A DNA stretch of 64,000 nt from Trinickia fusca. GTDB taxonomy: Bacteria; Pseudomonadota; Gammaproteobacteria; Burkholderiales; Burkholderiaceae. The translations under genes were made by a program, and so were the position numbers. Under the pieces are notes generated by a model that did not search any database, was not told the DNA's origin, and was given only the letters and a program-made list of their open reading frames with translations. Shown here one piece after another: positions 46,319 to 54,600 of the stretch. The stretch lies in the NCBI RefSeq assembly GCF_003628145.1, contig NZ_RBZV01000007.1:186001-250000 (forward strand). Direction: 5' to 3'. Each line of letters starts with the position of its first letter. Positions within the stretch are counted from its first letter, which is position 1.

Positions 46319-48706
46319 ATGACGATTCGTCATCGCATCATCTTATTGGTGCTGCTCATGTTCGTCGCGCTCGCGTCGATCGGGGGCTACGCCACGTATC
46401 AGGCGCGCCGTAGCGCCGGCGAAGTACGCCAGGTCACGCAAGGCGTCGTACCGAGTGCACTCGCATCGGCCGATCTGGTTTCCCAGGTCAAGGACGTCCA
46501 ACTGGCGACGATGACCCTCGTCTACGCCCCCGACGCCAACATGGTCTCGCAAGCGCAAGATCAGCTGACGAAGAAAAAGGCGGCGCTGCTCCAAGCCCTC
46601 GACATCCAAGACAAAGCCGCCGCGAGCCACGCACAAAAGGGCCTCGTCGCGCAGGCGCGCGAAAGCCTCGCGAACTACTTCTCGGCCATCGACGAAACCG
46701 CGAAGATGAAGGCCGCGGGCAAGAACGACATGGCGCAAGCGTATCTGTTCGCGAACGTCGGCGAATACCGCGACGAGCTTGAAGGGATCGTCGAGACGAT
46801 GCGGATCGAGAAGAACCGCCAAAAAGACGCCGCGATCGGCGCGCTCAACGGCATGCTCGCCACGACGACGACGGCCATCGGCGGTGCGACCGCTGCGGCC
46901 ATCGCGATGCTGACCGTCATCGGCATGCTGCTCTATCGCCAGATCACGCGGCCGTTGACGCGCATGCAGTCGGAAATGAGCGAGATCGCGTCGAGCCAGG
47001 ATTTCACGCGGCGCGTGCCCGTCGCGCGCATGGATGAAATCGGCCGCTCGATCGTCGCGTTCAACGACATGATCGAGAAGATCGAGCAAAGCTCGCTGCA
47101 GTTGAAACAAAAGACGGCCGACATCCAAGCGATGCTGCAGAACATGCCGCAGGGCATCTTGACCGTCATCGACAACGGCGTGGTGCACGGCGAATACTCG
47201 GCTTATCTGGAAGCCATCTTCGAAACGCAGGACATCGCCGGACGCGGCGTCATGGCCCTCGTCTTCGGTGACACGACCCTCGATGCCGACACGCGCTCGC
47301 AGGTCGAGGCGGCCGTTCATGCCTGCATCGGCGAAGACGCTATGAACTTCGCGTTCAACGAACATCTGCTCGTCAACGAAGTGATCAAGGTGATGCCGGA
47401 CGGGCGCACCAAGACGCTCGATCTGAGCTGGTCGGCGATCACCGACGAAACCGACACGGTCATGCGCCTCATGCTCTGCGTGCGCGACGTGACCGAGTTG
47501 CGTCGTCTGGCCGCCGAATCGAACGAGCAAAAGCGACAGCTCGAAATGATCGGCGAAATCCTGGCCGTGAGCCAGGAGAAGTTCCATCAGTTCGTCGTGA
47601 GCGCGAAGGGCTTCATCCACGAGAACGAACGCATCATCGGTCAGCATGAGCACGCGGACGAGTCGGCGCTCGCCGAGCTGTTCCGGAACATGCACACGAT
47701 CAAGGGCAATGCGCGCACGTACGGCTTGCGTCATCTGACGAGCATCGTGCACGAGGCCGAGCAGCGTTACGACGAGATGCGCAGTCTCGGGAGCGGCGAG
47801 GCGTGGGACCGTGAGGCGTCGATCGCCGAGCTCGCACGCGTGAAGCAGGCCGTCGAGCACTACGCCACGATCAATGAGGTCAATCTTGGCCGCAAAGGCC
47901 CGGATGGGGTGGCGCATCGCGCACAGGGCGGCCGTTACATGGTGGTCGATCGCTCGCACATCGACGACAGTCTGCGTCTCGTCGAGTCGGTTCAGGAAGG
48001 CGACGTAGCAGGGCTCGCCGCCATGCGCGACGCGGTACGCCGCACGCTTCGCCTGCTCGATACGGAAAGCTTCGGAGAAGCGCTGTCGGGCCCGATCGAA
48101 TCGCTGCCTTCGCTGGCCAAGGAGTTGGGCAAGGCCGAGCCGTCGGTCGCGATCGACGACAACGGTTACCGCCTGCGCCGCCATGCGAGCACCGCGCTGC
48201 GCGATGTTTTCACGCATCTGCTGCGCAACAGCGTCGATCACGGGATCGAGCCGGCCGACGAGCGCACGGCGGCTGGCAAGCGTGAGGCAGGGACGATCGA
48301 GGTCGAAGTCGGCGTCGACGCTGGCGCGCTGCAAATCACGCTCAGCGATGACGGCCGCGGGCTTGCCCTCGCACGCATTCGCGCCATCGCGGCCGAACGC
48401 GGCTGGGTCGCGCCGAACGATGAGATCAGCGACGAAGCGCTCACACATTTCATTTTCCGAGCGGGCTTTTCTACGGCCAAAGCCGTAACGGAAGTGTCGG
48501 GGCGCGGCGTGGGCATGGATGCCGTGAAGGAGATGCTCGAGCGCGAGCACGGACGCATCGAGCTGCGTTTCACCGACGAGCGCCACGGGGCCGATTTCCG
48601 GCGCTTCCAGACGATCGTTCACCTGCCCGAATCGTGGGTCGTCGATAGCCTCGGCGCACCGGTCGGTCAGGACACGAAAGCAGCGCGCGACGATGCGCTC
48701 GCGTAA
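46319..48706 (+). CDS. Membrane sensor kinase of CheA type (4HB-HAMP-PAS-Hpt-HATPase), no CheW domain
   Basis: The 795-aa protein fuses receptor and CheA-like parts. TM1 (about 7-27), a helical periplasmic region like 4HB_MCP (30-175), TM2 (about 183-206) and HAMP (207-260) are followed by a PAS-like region (about 265-390). An Hpt domain (about 415-525) has the phosphorylatable His459 in NMHTIKGNARTYGL. A HATPase domain (about 590-775) has HLLRNSVDHGIEP, SDDGRGLAL and GRGVGMDAVKEM. It ends about 20 residues later with no CheW-like P5 domain, so it cannot join a CheW array in the usual way. It heads the module and probably phosphorylates the CheY at 51100-51465. Confidence 0.88.
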   Translation: MTIRHRIILLVLLMFVALASIGGYATYQARRSAGEVRQVTQGVVPSALASADLVSQVKDVQLATMTLVYAPDANMVSQAQDQLTKKKAALLQALDIQDKAAASHAQKGLVAQARESLANYFSAIDETAKMKAAGKNDMAQAYLFANVGEYRDELEGIVETMRIEKNRQKDAAIGALNGMLATTTTAIGGATAAAIAMLTVIGMLLYRQITRPLTRMQSEMSEIASSQDFTRRVPVARMDEIGRSIVAFNDMIEKIEQSSLQLKQKTADIQAMLQNMPQGILTVIDNGVVHGEYSAYLEAIFETQDIAGRGVMALVFGDTTLDADTRSQVEAAVHACIGEDAMNFAFNEHLLVNEVIKVMPDGRTKTLDLSWSAITDETDTVMRLMLCVRDVTELRRLAAESNEQKRQLEMIGEILAVSQEKFHQFVVSAKGFIHENERIIGQHEHADESALAELFRNMHTIKGNARTYGLRHLTSIVHEAEQRYDEMRSLGSGEAWDREASIAELARVKQAVEHYATINEVNLGRKGPDGVAHRAQGGRYMVVDRSHIDDSLRLVESVQEGDVAGLAAMRDAVRRTLRLLDTESFGEALSGPIESLPSLAKELGKAEPSVAIDDNGYRLRRHASTALRDVFTHLLRNSVDHGIEPADERTAAGKREAGTIEVEVGVDAGALQITLSDDGRGLALARIRAIAAERGWVAPNDEISDEALTHFIFRAGFSTAKAVTEVSGRGVGMDAVKEMLEREHGRIELRFTDERHGADFRRFQTIVHLPESWVVDSLGAPVGQDTKAARDDALA

Positions 48707-48767
48707 GAAGCGGGCGAGCGCAAACGATCGGATGAAGCAGGCATAGCAGGTCGAGTCGGGGAAATCT

Positions 48768-49511
48768 GTGGTTCTAACGTATTGGATGTCGGCACTCGCC
48801 GCAACGGGCGGCGTGGCACTCGCGGCGCTAGCCGCAGCGGTCGCACACAAGCGCGCGAGCGCCCGGGCGGCGCGCTCGCACGGTGAGGCGCTCGCACGTT
48901 TGACGGCCGAGCACGATAAGGAAACGGCACGCCACGCGGCAGCCATCGCCACCTATGAAGCGCGCGTGAGCGAACTCGCGGCCGAAACGGAGCGTCTCGC
49001 GGGCTCGCTCGCACGCGAATCGGGCAGTCTCGGCGAGGCGCAGGCCGCACTCGGAACGGCGCTGGCGCGCCAGGACGATCTGCTTGCGCATGCGAAGCGG
49101 ATCGAGCAAGAGGCGGCGCGGCTCAAGCAATTCTCGGCGACGTTCGAGCGCTGGCACGAGCAGATGATCTCGCTGATGTCGCAAAATCAGGACATGCACC
49201 GCAAGAACCACGAGCTGGCGCGCATCGTCAATCACGTGCTGATGGTGTCGCTCAATGCCTCGATCGAGGCCGCGCGCGCCGGTGCGGCGGGGCGTGGCTT
49301 CTCGATCGTCGCCGGTGAAGTGCGCGCGCTCGCGACGCGCTCGCAAGAGCTGTCCAAAAGCTACCGCGACAGTCTCGATCGCAACGATCTCGTCACGACG
49401 GCCACCTTCCAGGACATTCAAGCCGGCGGCAAGATGATCACGGCGGCGCTCGCCAGCGTCGAGGCGAGCGCGCAACAGTTTCAATCGAAGCTCGAACGGA
49501 AGCCGACGTGA
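48768..49511 (+). CDS. Short membrane-tethered chemoreceptor-like signalling protein
   Basis: The 247-aa protein starts with GTG. It has an N-terminal membrane segment (about 7-27), a long charged coiled coil (28-130), then only the tip of an MCP signalling hairpin (VNHVLMVSLNASIEAARAGAAGRGFSIVAGEVRALA, about 155-190) and a short return helix. No periplasmic sensor, HAMP or methylation helices are present. The next gene's start overlaps its stop. Since no CheW or CheR is encoded here, its partner may be the kinase upstream; this is inference. Confidence 0.8.
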   Translation: MVLTYWMSALAATGGVALAALAAAVAHKRASARAARSHGEALARLTAEHDKETARHAAAIATYEARVSELAAETERLAGSLARESGSLGEAQAALGTALARQDDLLAHAKRIEQEAARLKQFSATFERWHEQMISLMSQNQDMHRKNHELARIVNHVLMVSLNASIEAARAGAAGRGFSIVAGEVRALATRSQELSKSYRDSLDRNDLVTTATFQDIQAGGKMITAALASVEASAQQFQSKLERKPT

Positions 49512-50053
49512 TTACTCAAGCGGCGAAGGATAGCTTCGAGCGGATTTTCTTCCAGGCGGCGCGCACACGTTTGACTGTCGAGTCGTCGCACGCTTGCGAC
49601 ATCGTTCGAGCGTCAGCGCACGGCAACGCCGAACCTAAGCCGGGCGCCGAGGTGCTCGTCTTGACGATTGCTTCGATTGAATTTCGCATCGTGCTCTTGC
49701 TGCAGTTCGCCGACGATGAGGCCACGCGTGCTTACTACCTGGGGCAAGGGGCGGAGCGCACGCTGCGCGAAGCAGGGATGGAAATCGGCAATCTCTGCTG
49801 CGGCGCCATCAATCAGCAGCTCGTCGAGTATTTCCCCGACCTCGGTATGTCGACGCCTTACGCGCTGTCCAGCGATTGCATGGGCTACATCGATGAACTG
49901 AAGCCCGGCTACGTCACCGCCTACGATGTCACGATCGAGCACGCCGTCCGCCTGCGTGCGACCTTGTGCGTGTGCATGAGCGCACCGCTCGACTTTGTCG
50001 CGAACGTGACCGAGGACGCACACGAGAGCGCTGGCGAGCTAGAGTTGTTCTAG
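49508..50053 (+). CDS. CheX/CheC-like phosphatase
   Basis: The 181-aa protein starts with GTG, 4 bp inside the previous gene. It resembles CheX/CheC: the phosphatase motif Glu-x-x-Asn is present (E92-I-G-N95 in GMEIGNLCCGAINQQL), followed by a beta-strand and helix pattern and a matching second half. Such proteins dephosphorylate CheY-P. The C-terminus ends SAGELELF, almost the same as the next protein. It probably acts on the CheY of the module. Confidence 0.75.
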   Translation: MITQAAKDSFERIFFQAARTRLTVESSHACDIVRASAHGNAEPKPGAEVLVLTIASIEFRIVLLLQFADDEATRAYYLGQGAERTLREAGMEIGNLCCGAINQQLVEYFPDLGMSTPYALSSDCMGYIDELKPGYVTAYDVTIEHAVRLRATLCVCMSAPLDFVANVTEDAHESAGELELF

Positions 50054-50109
50054 CGCAGCCGATTCTGAAATTCCTTAGTTTTCCAAAGTATTAAGAAGGT
50101 GCACCCTGC

Positions 50110-51069
50110 ATGAACACGAACAAGCCGGTCAGCAAGGTGCTCGTTCTCGAAGACTCACCTGTCCGTCTCGCCGCGATCCGGCGCTTCTGTGACGAGCACA
50201 ATCTGGTTGGGCTGAAGGCGCGCAAGAACCGGCTCACGAGCGTGTTGCGCTCGAACATCGATCTTGGCGCCGTGCTGCTCGGCGAAGACTACGGCGGCTC
50301 GCTAGCGGAAAGCGCCGCGGCGGCGACGCGCATCGACGCACTGCGCCCGGAGTTGCCGATCATCCTGCGCCGTGCCGAGGGGAGCGGGCGTGAGGGCTTG
50401 CCGCCCGCGCTTGCCGACGTGGTTTGCGCGACTTACTCGGCGGACGACACCGCGCCGCTCGTTTCGGCGATCGACGAATACCTGTTCAGCTTCGACTTCC
50501 CGAATGCGCTCGTGCGAGGCATTTCCGAGATCACCGAGGCGCGCCTGGCCGGCATGTTCAAGCATCTTGCTGCGAGCTGGGAGACGCCTTGCATCGTGCG
50601 CGATCGCATCATCTTCGGCGAGCTGTTCAGCCTGATTCCGCTCGAAAGTGCCTGGTGTCGCGGCTACATGATGATCCAGACCGAAGAGGAGCCGCTTGCG
50701 GCTGTCGTGCGCGGCACGGCGCTCGCGCAGGGCGATGTCGGCTTTCGCGAGCTCAACGAGTTGCTCGGCGAGCTGACGAACCTGATCTGGGGGGCATTCA
50801 AGGATCGCTTCCTGGGCGGGGCCGATGCGCTCGCCCGTTCGCAGGTGCAAGTGCCGCTGCTCATCAATCACAAGCATCGATACATCTCGTTCGGCACCGA
50901 CAACCCGCAGTTGTGCTTCAAGTACCGGTTGACCAACGAAACGACGGGGGCTTCGGCGGAGCTCGATCAGCGATTCATCTTCAGCTTGAACTGGTCGCCC
51001 GAGGACTGTCCCGACTCTGCCGCCGACGTCGACGTCCTCATCGAGGCCGGTGAGCTCGAACTTTTCTGA
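50110..51069 (+). CDS. Pseudo-receiver fused to a CheX-like phosphatase domain
   Basis: The 319-aa protein has a receiver-like domain (about 7-125; KVLVLEDSPVRLAAIRRFCDE with the acidic pocket) in which the phosphoacceptor site reads LLGED instead of LLD-D and the Thr/Ser and Lys sites are not recognisable, so phosphorylation is unlikely. The second part (about 135-319) is CheX-like and keeps the Glu-x-x-Asn pair (E221, N224 in LLGELTNLIWGAF). It ends EAGELELF. It may be a second phosphatase regulated through its dead receiver. Confidence 0.75.
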   Translation: MNTNKPVSKVLVLEDSPVRLAAIRRFCDEHNLVGLKARKNRLTSVLRSNIDLGAVLLGEDYGGSLAESAAAATRIDALRPELPIILRRAEGSGREGLPPALADVVCATYSADDTAPLVSAIDEYLFSFDFPNALVRGISEITEARLAGMFKHLAASWETPCIVRDRIIFGELFSLIPLESAWCRGYMMIQTEEEPLAAVVRGTALAQGDVGFRELNELLGELTNLIWGAFKDRFLGGADALARSQVQVPLLINHKHRYISFGTDNPQLCFKYRLTNETTGASAELDQRFIFSLNWSPEDCPDSAADVDVLIEAGELELF

Positions 51070-51099
51070 CTTTAAACATCAACGCGAGAGAGACTGGAT

Positions 51100-51465
51100 A
51101 TGGCAAAGATTCTGGTAGTGGACGATTCGAGTACCGTGCGTGACGAAGTGGCCGGGTTCCTGCGCAAGAACGGCCTCGACGTCGATACGGCCGTCGACGG
51201 CAAGGACGGGCTCGCCAAAGTGAAGACGAACCCCGGCGTGCGGCTCGTCATCAGCGACGTCAACATGCCCAACATGGACGGCCTCACGATGGTCGAAAAG
51301 ATTCGTGGCGAGCTCGGGAACAGTTCGGTCAACGTCATCATGCTGACGACCGAAAGCAGCCCGGCCATGAAGGAGCGCGGCAAGGCGGCAGGCGTCAAAG
51401 GCTGGATCGTCAAGCCCTTCAAGGGCGAGGCCGTGCTCGAAACGTTCAGGAAGCTCGCGGGTTAA
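51100..51465 (+). CDS. CheY-like single-domain response regulator
   Basis: The 121-aa receiver has all key residues: VVDDSSTVR (acid pair), the phosphoacceptor in VISDVNMPNMDG, Thr in IMLTTES and Lys in WIVKPFKGE. It has no output domain, so it must act by protein binding. It lies 30 bp after the pseudo-receiver gene and ends the module. Confidence 0.92.
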   Translation: MAKILVVDDSSTVRDEVAGFLRKNGLDVDTAVDGKDGLAKVKTNPGVRLVISDVNMPNMDGLTMVEKIRGELGNSSVNVIMLTTESSPAMKERGKAAGVKGWIVKPFKGEAVLETFRKLAG

Positions 51466-51472
51466 AGAAGTC

Positions 51473-51489
51473 GCTTGCCGGGGGCAGGC
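51473..51489. terminator. Hairpin between convergent CheY and sensor kinase genes
   Basis: GCTTGCC (51473-51479) pairs with GGCAGGC (51483-51489) with one G-T pair and a 3-base loop, in the 24-bp gap between two convergent stops. No U-tract is seen. Confidence 0.35.
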
Positions 51490-52557
51490 TCATCGTGCCG
51501 GCGCGAGGTCATCCGGCCAGCGCACCTCGAAGCGCGTGCCCCCGCTGGCCGTCGGATTGCATAGGGCTTGCCCGCCGTGCGCATGGGCGATGGCCGCCAC
51601 CACGGCAAGGCCTAGACCGCTCCCGCCACTGGGGCGCGCATCGTCCGCGCGCCGGAACGCCTCGAAGACGTGACGCGCGAAGTCGGCGGGGATGCCCGGA
51701 CCATCGTCTGCGACAGACAAATGGCACACGCCATCCGCTACGCGTGTCTGAATGCGTATCGCCCCAGGCACGGCATGCCGCCGCGCATTTTCCAACAGGG
51801 CCAGCAGTGCTTGCCGCATCCGAACCGGATCGCAGCGCATGCGTCGGCTATCCAAATCGAGGATCGGGTGCTGGCCTGCTGCCTGGAGCGAATCCCCAAA
51901 GAACGCGACGACGGCTTCGACATCCGCGGCCAGATCGCTCTCTTGAACTTCGAGGTCGAGGTGTCCGCTTTCCGCGAGGCTGATCACCCGCAGATCCTCG
52001 ATCAGCCGCGTCAGTCCTTCGACCTGGGTCAGCAGGCTGCGGAACTGAGACTCCTCAGGGGCAAACACGCCCTCGGCCAAGCCTTGCAATCGTCCGCGCA
52101 AAACGGTGACCGGCGTGCGCAGTTCGTGGGCGATCGCAGCGTTCCAGAATGCTTGTTCTTCGGTCACGCGCTGCAACTGATCCGCAAGCGCATTGAAGTC
52201 GTCGGCAAGCAAGGCCGCCTCGTGCAGCGAGCGATCGCCCGCAATGGCGCGCGCGCCAAGATCGCCCTGCGAGACACGACGGATGCTGTCCGCGACGGAG
52301 TTGAGCGGCACCAGAATACGTCGCGCCAGATTGACGCCCACTGCAACGGAAAGCGCGAGGCCGACCAAGGTGGTCGAGATCAGCCAGACCCATTCCGGAG
52401 CTGTCGGTATCCAGCCCGATTGCTCGTAATGAGCCGGCCAATACGTGAATGTCAGATAGTAGAACGCGTAGGCGGTCAGGACGACCAGCAGCGTCACGCC
52501 GAATGCCATCGCCGCCATCGACAGCGCAATCTGGCGGCTCAGCCCTTTCAATTTCAC
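51490..52557 (-). CDS. Sensor histidine kinase of the RND pump's two-component system
   Basis: This 355-aa inner-membrane kinase has two TM helices (about 10-37 and 56-80) around a short periplasmic loop of 20 residues, HAMP (80-132), HisKA with IAHELRTPVTVL, and HATPase (LALLENARRHA, ADDGPGIP, GSGLGLAV). The tiny periplasmic loop suggests sensing within the membrane, as in BaeS/AdeS-type kinases. It overlaps the response regulator gene by 4 bp, and both diverge from the efflux operon. Confidence 0.9.
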   Translation of the reverse strand: MKLKGLSRQIALSMAAMAFGVTLLVVLTAYAFYYLTFTYWPAHYEQSGWIPTAPEWVWLISTTLVGLALSVAVGVNLARRILVPLNSVADSIRRVSQGDLGARAIAGDRSLHEAALLADDFNALADQLQRVTEEQAFWNAAIAHELRTPVTVLRGRLQGLAEGVFAPEESQFRSLLTQVEGLTRLIEDLRVISLAESGHLDLEVQESDLAADVEAVVAFFGDSLQAAGQHPILDLDSRRMRCDPVRMRQALLALLENARRHAVPGAIRIQTRVADGVCHLSVADDGPGIPADFARHVFEAFRRADDARPSGGSGLGLAVVAAIAHAHGGQALCNPTASGGTRFEVRWPDDLAPAR

Positions 52558-53324
52558 TCAGTACTCCAGAGCTTGTAACCGACTCCGCGGACACCCACCG
52601 GAATGCCCTTGACGTCGAGATCCTCCAACTTCTTGCGAAGCTTACTGATATGACTGTCCACCGTGCGCTCGAGCGTGTCGCCCTCGGGCAGGCAGGTGGC
52701 CATCAGTTCGGCGCGGCTGAACACGCGCTTGGGCGCACGCGCGAGTTGCGCCAGCAGCTTGAACTCCGTCAAAGTCAACGTAAGGGTATGACGCCGACTG
52801 CCTACCAGGACGGTGGCTTCGTGGTTGTCCAGATCGATCTCGAACGGCGCTGCGCGCAACACGCGCTGCTCCGCCTGCCGTGAACCGGACATCGACCGAC
52901 GCAATACCGCCTGGGTGCGCGCCACGACTTCCGCAGGATTGAACGGCTTGACCACATAGTCGTCGGCACCGATGCGCAGTCCCATCAGCTTGTCGACGTC
53001 CTGATCCAGCGCGGTCAGCAGGATGACGGGCGTATCGCCGCGATGGCGGATCTCCGCCAGCACTTTCCAGCCATCGACCTGCGGCATTTGCACATCGAGC
53101 AGCACGAGGTCGGGCTTGAGCGACAAATGCAGCTCCAGCGCTTGGCGGCCATCGGCGGCATACACGCTGCGCAGGCCGCTGCGCGCGAGATAGGCAGCGA
53201 GAATTTCGGCGATCTCGGGCTCGTCCTCGGCAATGAGAATCAAAGCTTGGGCGCTTTGCGCGGCTCCGGACGGTTGGGTTGTATCAGGCATCGCGACTAC
53301 TTCACATCCACTTGGCATCTCCAT
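52554..53324 (-). CDS. OmpR-family response regulator (BaeR/AdeR-like) next to an RND pump
   Basis: The 256-aa protein has a receiver (about 28-145; EDEPEIAEIL, LVLLDVQMPQVDG, VVKPFNPAEV) and a winged-helix effector domain (about 160-253; ELMATCLPEGDTLERTVDSHISKLRKKL). The ATG at 53324 has GGAG at good spacing, better than an ATG 33 bp later. It should bind the 98-bp divergent promoter shared with the adaptor gene and set pump expression. Confidence 0.92.
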   Translation of the reverse strand: MEMPSGCEVVAMPDTTQPSGAAQSAQALILIAEDEPEIAEILAAYLARSGLRSVYAADGRQALELHLSLKPDLVLLDVQMPQVDGWKVLAEIRHRGDTPVILLTALDQDVDKLMGLRIGADDYVVKPFNPAEVVARTQAVLRRSMSGSRQAEQRVLRAAPFEIDLDNHEATVLVGSRRHTLTLTLTEFKLLAQLARAPKRVFSRAELMATCLPEGDTLERTVDSHISKLRKKLEDLDVKGIPVGVRGVGYKLWSTE

Positions 53325-53422
53325 CGAATCTCCATACTACCGCAGAAGAAACGCCATCGAGCGAACGCACATTGCCGCGTGTTTTGGTGGGCAGTTGGCT
53401 GCCCGCGCCTCATGGAGTGGAT

Positions 53423-54580
53423 ATGAAGAACAAACGACGGTGCCGCTTTAGCGGTGCCTACGCCCTGGTGGTGGCGATATTGGCGGGTTGCGGACAGGCG
53501 GAACCGCAGAGTGCGCCACCGGCGCCTCAAGTTAGCGCCGCGACCTTGGCGCCTACCCATCTCAAACTGACCGAAGACCTGCCTGGACGCGTAGTCGCGG
53601 TCCGCATCGCCGAGATTCGCCCGCAGGTCAGCGGGATCGTGCTGCGCCGCCAGTTCGAGCAAGGCACCGAGGTGCGTGCCGGGCAGCCGCTGTTCCAGAT
53701 CAATCCCGCGCCCTTCAAGGCCGACGTGGACACGGCTGCGGCAGCGCTGCAGCGCGCCGAGGCGGCATTGGCGCGCGCTCAAGTGCAAACCGCGCGGTTC
53801 GAGTCTCTGGTCGAGTCGGATGCGATCAGCCGTCAGGTCTACGACGACGCGGTGTCGCAGCGCGACCAGGCCGCCGCCGATGTGGCGCAGGCGCGTGCCA
53901 CGCTTGCACGGCGGCAACTCGATCTGAAGTTCGCCACGGTAGAGGCGCCGATCACGGGCCGCATCGACCAGGCGCTCGTGACCGAGGGCGCGCTGGTCGG
54001 CAGCGGCGACAGCAACCCGATGGCGCGCATTCAGCAGATCGACCAGGTCTACGTCGACGTGCGTCAGCCGGCGGCGTCACTCGAATCTTTGCGCGAAGCG
54101 CTGGCGACGCAACCGTCTGCTTCCGGCAATGGCCTGCCGGTGGCCATCCTGCGCGACAACGGCGAGCCGTATAACGTGACCGGTCGCATCCTGTTCTCGG
54201 GCGTCAACGTCGACGCGGGGACAGGCGATGTGCTGCTGCGCGTGGTGGTCGACAACCCGAAACGGCAACTGCTGCCGGGCATGTTCGTGCGTGCCCGCAT
54301 CCCGCGAGCGAACTATGCGGACGCGTTGACCGTGCCGCAGCAGGCGGTGGTCCGCATCGAGGGCAAGCCACGGATCTGGACTGTCGATGCGAAGAACCAG
54401 GCGCACCTAGCCGCAGTGGAGCTCGGCGAACTCGTGGAGGGTCGATATCGCATCCGGGCAGGGTTGCATGCCGGACAGAAGGTCGTCGTCGAAGGGATGG
54501 AGCGTCTTTCCGACGGCGCCGTGGTCGCCGTGCACGACGTGAAGTCACTCGAGTCCGCTGCCGCGGTCTCCGCACGTTGA
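53423..54580 (+). CDS. RND efflux periplasmic adaptor lipoprotein (AcrA/MexA-like)
   Basis: The 385-aa protein starts at an ATG after GGAG. A lipoprotein signal ends AILAGC, so it is anchored in the inner membrane by lipid. Domains: membrane-proximal and lipoyl halves (RPQVSGIVLRRQFEQGTEVRAGQPLFQI and FATVEAPITGRIDQALVTEGALVG), an alpha hairpin (about 100-165) and a beta-barrel. It is the HAE1 type and precedes the pump by 20 bp. Confidence 0.93.
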   Translation: MKNKRRCRFSGAYALVVAILAGCGQAEPQSAPPAPQVSAATLAPTHLKLTEDLPGRVVAVRIAEIRPQVSGIVLRRQFEQGTEVRAGQPLFQINPAPFKADVDTAAAALQRAEAALARAQVQTARFESLVESDAISRQVYDDAVSQRDQAAADVAQARATLARRQLDLKFATVEAPITGRIDQALVTEGALVGSGDSNPMARIQQIDQVYVDVRQPAASLESLREALATQPSASGNGLPVAILRDNGEPYNVTGRILFSGVNVDAGTGDVLLRVVVDNPKRQLLPGMFVRARIPRANYADALTVPQQAVVRIEGKPRIWTVDAKNQAHLAAVELGELVEGRYRIRAGLHAGQKVVVEGMERLSDGAVVAVHDVKSLESAAAVSAR

Positions 54581-54600
54581 GTGACCGGGAGCGTCTTGCC

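Noticed and set aside
46343-48952. An 869-codon open frame on the minus strand
   Set aside because: It mirrors the sensor kinase and half-receptor genes and has no recognisable motifs; the plus strand has full kinase signatures.
53279-53422. Longer N-terminus for the RND adaptor
   Set aside because: The extension is not signal-like; the ATG at 53423 has an RBS and yields a proper lipoprotein signal.
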